Source: Diphasiastrum complanatum (taxonomy: Eukaryota; Streptophyta; Lycopodiopsida; Lycopodiales; Lycopodiaceae). From it: a stretch of DNA of 64,000 nt. The stretch is taken from positions 3,280,665-3,344,664 of the forward strand of contig CM055106.1 of the NCBI GenBank assembly GCA_029204225.1. Direction: 5' to 3'. Below the pieces are notes generated by a model. That model searched no databases, was not told the DNA's origin, and was given only the letters and a program-made list of their open reading frames with translations. Shown in pieces: positions 25,543-35,450 of the stretch; the first letter of the stretch is position 1; each line of letters starts with the position of its first letter. The position numbers were made by a program, and so were the translations under genes.

Positions 25543-27127
25543 TCTAGAAGGATCTACAAAAGATCTAGCTCACAAACCTAAGAATCAATCTTCACAGTAA
25601 TGACTAGTCACTTGGAAACTTTGCTTTGATCACTAAGACAAAAGCACACAATCTTTGAATCAAATCACTAAAGAAATCAGATCCAATCTCCTATTGGACT
25701 CATTAAATACCAATGACTCTTTCTTTTGAAAGCTGAAATGGATATGAAAAAGATTTGACACTTAGATTTTCCTTTTCACTTGACTAGTTCTCTCAACACT
25801 TGAGATTCTTGAACAAAAGATGGATTTTGTTTCAAACACATGAAAATCAAACTTGATCACTTCTTTTGGACTCACTCTTGACCCAAATAATCTCACTCTT
25901 GAGATTTAGAATGAATTTGATTCGATTTGAAAACAAACTATACCACCAATTTTTGACAAAGCTAAAAAATTAGACAACTAGATATTCACAAAGATCTCAA
26001 CCATGCATGAATACTCAAATATGGACTCCTCCTCATTCTAGACATCCAATGGGATCACAAATTGACCCTCACACTCTCACAAAGAAATTTGAATAGAACT
26101 AATTTGAGTTTCATACATACTATGTCAATTTTGGCTCAACAAATTGAATTCAATAACTCCTATTGGATTCCACCAATTACTCTACCTTTTAAGACTTGGA
26201 ATGAAATTCAAAATCAAAAGTTGTGATTCTTCTCACTAAGATATTGTGCTTCAAAGAGCTAATGCCACTTAGAAAAATTTGATCACTTAGGAGAAGACAA
26301 ATTTTCCACCAATAACAACTCAAAATGAGCTTCTAGATCTTGCCCTCTACAAAGGAAGGAACTCTTAGAAAATTGGATCTCTCTCTACACATTTGTCATA
26401 GACACCTTAATGACTCTTTTCAGACCTAACAATCACTCAAACAAATTGAGTAGGGTTGAACAATGTCATTTGGATCTCAATCTCTTTTCTAGAACTCTCA
26501 ATTTAAGCCAATCTATGTCAAATTCTAGAAAAGATTTGCATAGATGCTCTATATGCACTAGAAACTCTCAAAGGTTTCACTTGGAGGACAGATCCAAAGA
26601 TGTTTTCTAGCAAATTGATGCTTCTAAACTTGACCCTATCACTCTTGAACAAATCTAGAGTGATGGTACAATGGATTTCAACCTCTCACCTTGCATATCA
26701 CTCCTTAATCTATGATTTTTAGCAAAATATCTCTCAACTTCAACATGCACTCAAAAAATCAGATATAATCAATTAATGCACCTAATTCAAGATTCAAATT
26801 TAATTTCTTGGCTGATCTAATCCAAGAACTAATCAAGGGATTAGATTCTCTATAGAAAATGCTTGATTTTGCACTAAAAATCACTCAAATTGAGTATGTG
26901 AGTCAAATTCTACAATTTTTTGAAATTTCTCACTCAAAACTGGAGCTGTATGGCCTCACACGTGTGAAAAGAGTTCCTACAACCCACAACAAGATCTGGA
27001 CCAAAAATTTTGAGGATAGCTATCAAATCCAACTCGCTACACAAAATTTGACTAGTTTCCAAAAAACTGCTAATTTTGGCTTTGATTTGGATTAACCCTA
27101 TCAATTTCAACAAAAACTCTTGTGCTT
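25543..27127 (-). other. Leader region of the nested retrotransposon
   Basis: Lies between the primer binding site and the ORF in element orientation. It is AT-rich with stops in all frames and no gag signature. The shorter frames on the other strand look like chance. Confidence 0.5.
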
Positions 27128-27140
27128 GGCTCTGGTACCA
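27128..27140 (-). other. Primer binding site, tRNA-iMet type
   Basis: The minus strand reads TGGTACCAGAGCC directly after the LTR end. It matches the plant initiator-methionine tRNA site TGGTATCAGAGCC with one mismatch. This fixes the element's orientation. Confidence 0.85.
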
Positions 27141-27961
27141 TGTGAAAAAAGTACAAAAAGGACCAAGAGTGGATCCTAATCTGATCCTCAAGAGGGATTG
27201 GTTGTCAGATTACTTGATCTATCAATCTACTTGAGATTAAGATCAATCTAGATCAATTCGAGACACAAAATCCTAACAAGAACAATCATTAATTGAAGGT
27301 AGGTGTACTTTCTGGTTTCACACATGTGAAACACTGTCTGAGTATGGACTCCAACCTGAAAATCAAGTACACATTGATAGAACCTCAAAACAATCAAAAC
27401 AAATGTAGACAAATGGAGAGAATCACTCAAAATTGCTTCCAAAACCAAGATTGGTGTCTCACACAAATGTGGCTCTATATATACAATAAGTGGGAGCTCA
27501 TGGTACTGATCATCCCTTTGATCCCACATGTGTGAAGATGCTTTGTCATATGATGATTCATCATGCAAAATTGACACTTGGACAAAACCTTCTATTTTGA
27601 GCACTTTTGGTCCATTTTCCTTCTATATGGAGATCTACTTGAAAATCTTCTAGAAGTCAAAATTCGTCTACTTCAGCTTATTCCACACATGTGAGCTGTC
27701 CTCTACACATGGGATGTGACACCTAACCAAAGGATGTGGCTCATGCAAGCAATAGATTGATGCCATGTGTCATATGTCTAGAAAACTAGTTTTTGGCCTT
27801 TTTAGCCACTAGAACTTGAATTAAATCATATGTACAACCTATATGATTATGGTACATGACAAGTACACTATTTTCACACGTGGGAACAGGCTCCACACAT
27901 GTGTGTTTATCTATATACAAGATTTTTGGCCTCTACCAAGCTTATTTTTGCATTTTTCACA
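27141..27961 (-). repeat. 5' LTR of the nested retrotransposon
   Basis: Direct repeat of 22878-23692. It begins TGTGAAAAA and ends TTTTTCACA, a perfect 9-bp terminal inverted repeat within the LTR. A TATATATA stretch lies near 27478. Confidence 0.93.
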
Positions 27962-27966
27962 GGTAT
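27962..27966. repeat. Target-site duplication, right copy (GGTAT)
   Basis: Identical to 22873-22877. The Helitron sequence resumes here. Confidence 0.9.
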
Positions 27967-28374
27967 TTCAAACAGACTTTTTAATTGGCCTATTATTCCA
28001 GGCAATTTTGACACATTCAAAGGTACAGAAAAAAATTTGTTGGATTGTTCTCAACAATCACAATATTCGACAGATCCATGTACGCGACTGGCTGGTCATT
28101 ATGCAAACTACCTAGCCAAATGGATGACCTATAAATTACCAAAAGGATGTCGCCCAAAAATACATGATTTCAAAATATAACATTGCTAGAAAACGTTGAC
28201 GTGCTACTTTACATAAAAGTTTGCGACTCCTGCATCAGAGACCAGACAGTTTTTATGGAAATGATAAAATACCAGTTCTTAGAAAATGTACATGCATGTT
28301 TTGATGATGTTGATGGCAACTATTTTGAAAAGATGTTGCTATGCCACAACATACAGACAAATGTAAATACATAG
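27967..28374 (+). pseudogene. Hypothetical ORF remnants resuming after the insertion
   Basis: Two frames, to 28180 and from 28183 to 28374, have protein-like composition (FNWPIIPGNFDTF; YFEKMLLCHNIQTN). They use different frames and are broken by stops. They probably belong to the accessory gene interrupted by the retrotransposon. No family recognised. Confidence 0.3.
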
Positions 28375-28790
28375 CGAGCTCATAAATCATGTGTTTGAGT
28401 TTCTATTTTCATGAGTAATCGATAAAATATTGTCTACTATGAAATGTATACATTTTATTTTGATAATGCTAGTGAATTTTTTTTAAAGGATAGTAGAAAC
28501 CGAATTCCACAATCTAATAGACAGAATTGCAATTGGTTTTCATATCTTCATGTTTTTCCCTTCAAAAAACAGTTGCCTTTCAATGAAGCCTTTATAAAAT
28601 TTATTAGTCCAGCGTAAATTGCAGCACACACTTTTTTTTTTTTACCTAGGTTTGAATTTTGAATTATACACATCTATTTGTTTGTAGAAGCCATATATGG
28701 CATTTGATATTCCTAATCATAAATCAATACTATCTTATCCATAGGAACAGTTTATATATGCTAAACAACTTTTAATGCTACTTTATTTTA
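28375..28790. other. AT-rich spacer, nothing seen
   Basis: No coding signal; contains a T-rich run near 28630 and sits just before the Rep-coding region of the Helitron. Confidence 0.5.
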
Positions 28791-30540
28791 TTGTGGAGAT
28801 ATATGGCCACAGACACCAACATGTCCATGGCTGCCATCCCCACCAAAACAATATTCCATACTTTGGCTTTAATCTACACGAACGTGCCTTTGGCATTTAT
28901 TCATTGCTTTCCACACAATACAAATATTTTCACGGTATTTTCTTTTTGGGACAATTTCAAATGCCAACCTTATGAATTGCAACATGGTATAATTCGCAAA
29001 TTTACAAAATCCATGCATAAAAAAGACATTAATGCATTGTGGTGGCATGCGAATTTCTTCTCAAACGAAAATTTCAAACCCTACCATGCAACCACCCATT
29101 CTATAGATGCGTACTTCGAACTCATCATGAACACTTATTTTACAAACATAAATTATGATCATTTTGCCTATATTGGATGACGGAACTTTGTAAACAAGAA
29201 ATCATGGTGCAACAATACAATCCAACAACGCGAAATGTCACAACGTTTTCTATATGCCCAACAAGTGGTCCACCACATAAAACAATTTTAGCAATATTAA
29301 CTAATCCTCCAGAGATTTATCCTTCCACATTCCACGGTCTTATTTTGTCAAAAAATTATATAAGTTGTGCTTTGTCAAATTACCCATGGACAAATGACAT
29401 GCTACTTGCTTTAAAAAATATCGTTCTAGAATTTATTCATTTGCCAGCAACAAAAATAGCTGCCATTTTCAAAAATAAACATCCAAACATTCCCTGCAAA
29501 ATATCCATTATTATCTACCATATTTGGAAATTAAAAAAAAAACTAATTTACTAGCAAATAACCCAACAACACTCATACAATCATGCACCCAAAATATGGA
29601 TTCATCCCATGCAAATACAAGGACTCGGCATTTCTGGACAAAAGATCGAATTACTACTTTACACCAACTAATTCGTAGCTCGTTTCATGAAATAGCTACT
29701 GATATAATTGCGAAATTTAAAAACCACTACAAAAACGTAGTTGGTACATATCAAAGTATCAAAAATCGAATTACAAAAATGATGAATATGGATGCCCGAG
29801 AAAATGCCACTACAACACAAAAATATTACGCTCATATACGTGATGTACCAACATGCACCTGTGTTAGTTGTGAATCAAACTATTTCAAATTCCAAGTTCA
29901 TTTGCTGACTAACAATAATGAAAACTACATTTTAACTCTCAAACAAATCCTTGACAACCTAGCAACTTTTTCCCCAAAATACATCTGTGCGCAATGTCGT
30001 AAAAGTATACATTTTGATAGAATTCTAAAACTAATGTGTCCAAATCATATATCAACTACTTGTGAAGTGCCCTCCATAAAAAATCTCAACAAACTAGAAG
30101 AATGCTTAGTTGCACCTAGAATTGCTTTCCTACAGGTAAAAGATTTGACATACGGTGGATAGGTAGGTGTGACCGGAAGTATTGTCAATGTCATTGCAAA
30201 TCTCGAAAAAATTCAAACTGTGCTGCCGCGCTTTATAGATGGAGAGGCATTTCTTACAATAGCTTTAAAAAAAAAACTTTAATATAAATTGAATTTTATG
30301 ATTGGACAAGTTCATCCTCTGCGTGTAATGATTGCCTTGTTACATTTGTGCCAAACGCCATTGTATGCTGCCATAAACGTCCGAGTTGACCCGACCTGGA
30401 TATTGCACTACCAAACTACGTATCTAGACACATGTACTCAGCCAAACAGGATACAACCCATACTGCCTGGACCTGATACAAATGCAGAGGATATTATTGA
30501 AACTGACATAGTCGTGCATCCATTTCACTGTACATAACAC
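28791..30540 (+). pseudogene. N-terminal region of the Helitron protein, DUF6570-like, frameshifted
   Basis: Consecutive frames 28791-29180, 29177-29554, 29524-30240 and 30289-30537 form one decayed coding region. The third has RTRHFWTKDRITTLHQLI and then YQSIKNRITKM, a Myb-like helix pattern. It continues to a cysteine-bearing region (CTCVSCES, CAQCRKSIHFDRI) and LEECLVAPRIAFLQV. After an in-frame TAG it reads VGVTGSIVNVIANL and QTVLPRF. This resembles the DUF6570 region that precedes Rep in many Helitron proteins. The TAG follows GG where related proteins usually have GGQ, so it probably arose by a C-to-T change. Confidence 0.65.
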
Positions 30541-30595
30541 ATCATTGATTACAAAACTACATACAAGGCTATTGCACCTTGTGAAGGTATTCCAA

Positions 30596-31177
30596 GATAA
30601 AAATGCGTAAGAGCTAAATTTCTCAACTCTCTATTTTGGACACCCAAGACAAGCACCAGTAAATGCTAATTACACATACCAAACCATTGCCAAATGGGAA
30701 TTACAACATTACAAACACACATTTGCTCAGCATACCACGAACTTATTTTTTAAAGCACTAAATATCACAATTCACCAAGTACTAAATTCAATATGGATCC
30801 GTCTACAAAAAGGTACCTCGCAGCACCGGACGTTAACTGCATCTGATGTAATGCAAGATTCAAACATAGAACAATTACTACATTCAAATATTGGTTATAA
30901 AGATTTTGAACATGTCCGCACCTCTCCAAATTACAAACATGACCTATGAAAAAATGTATTTGCTATGATGCGACAATTAGGTCCACCAACCTTTTTCTTG
31001 ACACTCTCTTGTGCAAAGACAAAATGGGAACCTCTAATTGAATGCTTGAAGACCCTTAATTCAAATATTGTACAAGAAACAAATTACCAAAACCAGAATG
31101 CATACTTGCAAGCCTTGGTCCGTGCAGATCCAAGCACGTGCGCAAGATACTACAACATGAAACTAAATGCTTTATAA
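30596..31177 (+). pseudogene. Helitron-like Rep N-terminal domain, copy B
   Basis: Contains the single copy of the segment triplicated in copy A, then NIGYKDFEHVRTSPNYKHDL, a stop, and VFAMMRQLGPPTFFLTLS with CAKTKWEPLIECL. These blocks define the Helitron-like N-terminal domain. At least one stop (near 30949) and frame changes break it. Confidence 0.8.
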
Positions 31178-31187
31178 ATAGTGATAT

Positions 31188-31700
31188 TAAAAAACAATAA
31201 AATACTTGGTAAAATCAATGATTACTTTTTTGTTACTGAATTCCAGCATCGTGGCAGCCAACATGACCATGGCGTATTGTGGATAGAAATTCACCAACAT
31301 ATAGTAGCACATGCGCAGATGAAGTGACGAAATTCATAGACGCACACATATCATGTGACCACACTATATTGCCTTCTATTATAAGAGGCATTCAAACCTA
31401 CAAATACAAACACACTTGTTACAAAAAAACACGTCCCAAATAGCTGCAGATTTCATTATCCGCGACCACCAATGTCTAAAACCATGATTTTAACGCCGTT
31501 ACAAAATTGAAGTGCCTCTCAACAACACTACTACAAAACATTATACAAGCGCATTGAAGACAAAATCTTCGAAATCAATCCATCGGAACCCCAAACATTC
31601 CAGACATGGTTTAACTCCATACAACTGACAACACAAGATTATGTTTGCTCTACAAAGTACTTTGAAAAAACCTACCGTCTTCCTGCAGCGCATCCCTAAT
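31188..31700 (+). pseudogene. Helitron Rep HUH nuclease region, decayed
   Basis: The frame reads FVTEFQHRGSQHDHGVLWIE. The EFQ-RG--H-H---LW pattern is the HUH motif of Helitron Rep, with both histidines present (HDH). Downstream, in shifted frames, comes CRFHYPRPPMSKTMI, matching the RF-YPRPPM block that follows the HUH motif. Several stops lie between 31325 and 31500. In active proteins this domain nicks DNA through metal held by the two histidines. Confidence 0.75.
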
Positions 31701-31859
31701 AACATTAACATGAATGGTTTTAATCCTCAAATAAGTGCATTGTGGCATGCAAATATGGACATTCAATTCATTTTAGATCCTTACGCATCATCAAGTTACT
31801 GTACATCACACTTCACGAAAACTGACGATACAATTTTCAAATCATTAAAACATGTATAG
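31641..31859 (+). pseudogene. Helitron Rep tyrosine (Y2) region
   Basis: Reads SALWHANMDIQFILDPYASSSYCTSHFTKTD. The N-D-IQ-I and Y-x-x-x-Y-x-x-K pattern is the catalytic tyrosine block of Helitron Rep. The first tyrosine is present; the place of the second holds histidine (codon CAC instead of TAC). That alone should impair the paired-tyrosine chemistry. Confidence 0.7.
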
Positions 31860-32039
31860 AAAATCATTACGATACCATGACAAGGTTAAAGACCATGAGT
31901 AATACTCTGTTAAACACTCAACAAATAAGTGCACAACTTGCGGCATTCATTTTATTATCACTTCCATTGCATCTTGCATTGTTATGACATACACAATACA
32001 GATGTCGCAGAAATTATCAAAGCTTATTTCAATGTGAAC

Positions 32040-32403
32040 AAACCATATAGTATGATTGTGCTTGCAGTGTATCGAAAACCGAATTCAAATCTGATGAGTT
32101 CTTGAATACAATAGAAGAAATATTACAAAATGCATCCACAGACATACCACACCAATGACCATTCTTGGAGACTTCAATATCAATATGCTTGTTTGCAACA
32201 ACCATGCCAACCATCTTACGACATTCATGGAAAATCGTGGTTTCCAACAAACTATCACTACACCAACAACATTGTATGGAAGCCAATTAGATCATATATG
32301 GACAAATGCACACAACTCGAAAAACTTTTACGGAGTCACACACTGTTACTGGAGTGACCACTCACCAATTTATTACCTATATAGTGATCCAAATATCGTG
32401 TAA
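32040..32403 (+). pseudogene. AP-endonuclease-like (EEP) domain of Helitron2, partial
   Basis: Two frames joined by a frameshift near 32110 read LAVYRKPNSN, then TILGDFNINM, FMENRGFQQTITTPTT, GSQLDHIWTN and CYWSDHSPIYYLY. GDFN, the LDHIWTN block and SDH are conserved active-site blocks of endonuclease/exonuclease/phosphatase domains as found in non-LTR retrotransposons and in Helitron2. Only the second half of the domain remains. A stop follows the PN of SDPN in the next few codons. Confidence 0.8.
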
Positions 32404-32690
32404 GTCTCCTTCATCGAGTTTCTATTGCTGGAATTGATGTTGTTGGTTCTCATGGAGCTCAACATAAAGAGCAGTATTACTCTCATCACATTCTTGGACA
32501 AGACGAGAACAACCTTGTAACTGCCCTGCCTTCTAACTTGCATCAAACAATAACTTTTAAACCACCTTCTAACATTCACATTTCTCACATGCAATTTTTT
32601 TGTCGTGAGATGCGTTTTTCCATTTTTTGTGTCACATTTACATTTACTCTATAACACATGTAAAATAAAATGAAATATCAACCTAAGGCA

Positions 32691-32713
32691 GGGCCAAGTG
32701 GCTTGCCACGCCC
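32691..32713 (+). repeat. Terminal hairpin of Helitron2, copy B
   Basis: Same GTGGC-TT-GCCAC stem with GGGC and GCCC flanks as copy A. Copy B has 13 extra bases after the stem before the shared ACGCCCTTGTT end. Confidence 0.65.
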
Positions 32714-32731
32714 GTGTTTTCTACGCCCTTG

Positions 32732-33808
32732 TTTCTATGGGCGATGGAGATGCGATGGCGAGCGATGGAAGTGCGATGGCGAGCGATGGAAGTGAGACTC
32801 TCTTTGAAAATAAAGCTGGATATCGTGTGCAGCGTCTGCTTCTATGACACCTGCACATTTGGGCGGTGGCAGTCTGCCACGCAACAACAACAACGACAAG
32901 CATCATCAATGATCGTGATCTTCATCATCATGGCTCCCACAACAGATTGGAGGTGCCGTGCTAGCTAGCTTGCTTGCTTGGTGGAGGCCTCGTGCATCAT
33001 CCTTCTCTTTGTGCTGTCATGAGGAGTACAATTGTAATAAATGCGCTTGCTCTGGCTTGGTTCCGCCAGCCTCAGCCTCAGACTTGGTTTCCTGTCTTTC
33101 TGGGGTTGCCAATTCAGCCTGTCCATGTCTGATTTTTGACGAAACGACTGTGGTAGGGTTCAGTTTCATGTAATCTTTGATGGAATGAGGTGCAAACCGT
33201 ATCTCGGATCCGCAAGGACGATTTGAGATACTGCACTGCTTGTTTTGGCACGAGGCAGAAATATCTTTGAGGATTGACCAGGGGGGTGAGTGAGATTTAA
33301 GTTTTGATTTGTCTGTCTGTTAGGGATTTCATGTTTTTGTGTTTGAACTATGGGTTGAAAAGGCTCCGAGTGGTGAGCGTATGGATTTCATAGATGAGAA
33401 TTATCGGTGTGTTTCAATTTGTGCCGTGCTTGTGTAAGAAAACTTTCTTGGATCAAATGAAAAAACTGCCAAAACAGTGAATGCTGTTCGATGGTCTGAG
33501 CGACAACAAACAATCAATTGTTCATTTTAGTTGCATATTACTTTTGGAAGGTTATCTAGCTTATAAGTAGTACAAGTACAGCACTATAGTCGTTCTTAAG
33601 ATGGTTCGGTCATCCTTTTTTGGAGCATAGCTTTCAGTGCGACAAATTTTAAGGAAAACTTTGTTGATATGTCCGACGAGATAATTTCTTAATTGCCCAT
33701 TGCAAATTTTGAAGAAATTGCTGCACGCCCATGTTGTACTTTTGCAGGAGCAGGTTTCCCTTATGAGCGTTAGTAACTGCTTCGAAATTTTTCAGCCGCA
33801 CGTCAGAG
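32732..33808. other. Upstream region of the 33809 exon; short tandem repeat at its start
   Basis: A 21-bp unit like GAGCGATGGAAGTGCGATGGC repeats about two and a half times near 32742-32796. The rest, less AT-rich than its surroundings, could be promoter and 5' untranslated leader of the exon that follows. No TATA box is convincing. Confidence 0.35.
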
Positions 33809-34106
33809 ATGTCTTCTTCAACGACAACAGCCTTATTAGGAACGACCGATCCTAGACGAGGGAAATACTTTTCATACCGCCGGAGCATGTCAATGCTTAT
33901 CGTGTTTAGCATGATATTCCTGATTGTTACTTTATCTACTGCGGAGTATCATTCTCTGCCTTTTCGTAGCACTCAGGCCGTGCTGCATTCTGGTACCGAA
34001 GGCTTTCAAGCTGTTCACTTCAACCACGGTGCAGATAGAGGCACGGTGCCTCTGAAGATCCCCCTTTCAAACAATTCTAGTCAGCTGAAGACTAGAAAGC
34101 TTCGGG
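33809..34106 (+). CDS. Candidate first exon of a type II membrane protein
   Basis: The frame starts MSSSTTTALLGTTDPRRGKY, followed by basic residues (YRRS) and one strong hydrophobic segment, MLIVFSMIFLIVTLS, at about residues 31-45. A Ser/Asn-rich stem with LSNNSSQLK follows. This layout is typical of Golgi glycosyltransferases and similar type II proteins. A good splice donor, CGG|GTATGT, ends the exon. The continuing exons were not recognised in the window, so this may be a gene start whose rest lies beyond long introns, or an orphan fragment. An overlapping frame on the other strand is less convincing. Confidence 0.4.
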
Positions 34107-34311
34107 TATGTTTCTTGCTAAAGATTTCTGTCCAGTACAAAAAACAACATTTTTGGACAGGTATAGTGAGGTCATCTTTTCAACTCGTCAAGTTTTACGT
34201 TTGTTAAAATTTATGACTGGTATTTTATCATGTGATTTGCATAGATACAGAGAACATATGTCATAGCCAGGGTAAAGTATACCTCCTCAAAAAGGATAGA
34301 CTAGAAAAAGA

Positions 34312-34677
34312 CTACTTGAGATTATGCAGTTTTTGTTGCATTGCTTCAGCTTCATGGAGTAGAGGCCTTTGTCTGGATTTATCTTTTTCTGTTCCTTCTG
34401 AGTCATAGCACTTTATTTTAATCAATGACAATGAAAGAGCTTGCTGAATATGGATTTTCAACTGACGGTCACAACACTTTGTTGTCATTGCAGAGCATGA
34501 TTCCTTGAATGTTATGGACTTGATCCTTGTTTCATACAAGCCTATGTCAGACCCATCAAACAGTGCCAATAACAAGTTTCTAGTTGCAAGATGAGGATTA
34601 CGTTCAGAAGACTTTGCAAATTGCAATGCTGAAATTCCAGTGAGAATCTTGATCAGCCTATATACGCCATAGCTCAA
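34312..34677 (-). other. Unrecognised coding-like ORF
   Basis: The 121-codon frame has protein-like composition between an acceptor-like AG and LIKIKCYDSE, for example ALQFAKSSERNPHLATRN and GLYETRIKSITFKES. I do not recognise a family. It may be an exon of a minus-strand gene together with the ORF at 34962-35450. Chance cannot be excluded. Confidence 0.3.
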
Positions 34678-34961
34678 TTTACTTGAGATTTGAACATGTA
34701 TCTACATTTGGACTAAAGGATATTAATAAAATTGACTCATTCAATCCTGGATAATGCTATGGTCAGATTAAGTGGCCCTTCATATCATCATAAGTGCTTG
34801 CCACACGTTCAGTCTCAAGACCAATTAATAAACTACTACACAAGAGCCAAATCACAGGCCTGTGGCTGTGGGAACCTGCTGATTGCACTACATTTAATGT
34901 GCTTTGGATGCTAATATTCTCCTCGAGGAGGTGTTTTACTATGAGTTTGGGGACTTATAGT

Positions 34962-35450
34962 TCATGTTTGAAGGTCATCAGGATAACAAAGATATTCTTT
35001 ACAATTTCTATACATGATTTTTTTCTTTGAACAACATTTGCAAAAAAGCTTGTGTTGTTCGATTAATTGAAAGTTTGAAGTAATGTCTTTCCGATCTATC
35101 ACAGTAACTCCTAGGACTTGCTTAGCTTGATGCATTGAAAGAAACATTTTGTTAGATTGACTTTTCAGAATATTATGGATGAGGGAAATAAGATATTCCC
35201 AAGGATATTTCGTTTGTAAATTTATTGGTGAGAAGCTAGAGGAGACTAAACATCCATGGAGTAAAAGGGTTTCTTCCCTATTTAAATAATCTCCATACAA
35301 TTTCTGGTATGAAATAAAATCATTTTCAACTTTCAACATATACTTAATATATTCCAAAGTAAATTGCAATGATTCATAGTTTATTTCTTTATAAGAAGCA
35401 TCAAAAGCCAATAGTGGTGTTGACTTTTTATTTTTAGAGTTGATAATCAT
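34962..35450 (-). other. Unrecognised coding-like ORF, possible exon
   Basis: A 162-codon frame with even hydrophobic spacing (FTLEYIKYMLKVENDF; LLLHGCLVSSSF; MFLSMHQAKQVLGV). No family recognised. The first two thirds look coding; the Cys/Lys-rich end may be read-through into an intron. It lies upstream of 34312-34677 on the same strand, so both could be exons of one lost gene. Confidence 0.35.

Larger units (their letters stand above)
22878..27961 (-). mobile_element. LTR retrotransposon without visible pol, minus orientation, nested in the Helitron
   Basis: Two LTRs of 815 and 821 bp bound a 5,084-bp element. Its ends are TGTG(C/A)AAAA and TTTTTCACA, and both sides carry the target duplication GGTAT. 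A tRNA-iMet-type primer binding site beside the right LTR and a purine-rich tract beside the left LTR both show minus-strand orientation. The LTRs are near-identical except for two indels of about 12 and 19 bases and scattered changes, so insertion was fairly recent. It carries one long ORF with a zinc-knuckle-like motif. I see no protease, integrase, reverse transcriptase or RNase H, so it is non-autonomous. The primer type suggests copia-like parentage. Confidence 0.93.
20142..32731 (+). mobile_element. Large Helitron2/Helentron-type relic (copy B), with a nested LTR element
   Basis: Reading left to right there are several small ORFs, including one OB-fold-like. Then come a DUF6570-like region, the Helitron-like Rep N-terminal domain, a HUH motif, a Y2-like motif, an endonuclease-like domain with GDFN and SDH motifs, and a terminal hairpin. 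A C-terminal AP-endonuclease is the mark of the Helentron/Helitron2 group. The PIF1-type helicase normally found between Rep and endonuclease is not visible. The interval between the Y2 block and the endonuclease is only about 200 bp, so it has been deleted. Stops and frameshifts are frequent, hence the copy is dead. The left boundary is uncertain; the right one comes from comparison with copy A. Without the nested retrotransposon the relic is about 7.5 kb. Confidence 0.7.

Noticed and set aside
28791-29180. Ulp1-type protease domain in the Helitron N-terminus
   Set aside because: Some Helitrons carry one, but I could not identify the catalytic His-Asp-Cys pattern in this frame.
33649-33912. 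Minus-strand 87-codon frame overlapping the 33809 exon
   Set aside because: No recognised motif, and the plus-strand reading has a membrane segment and a splice donor.
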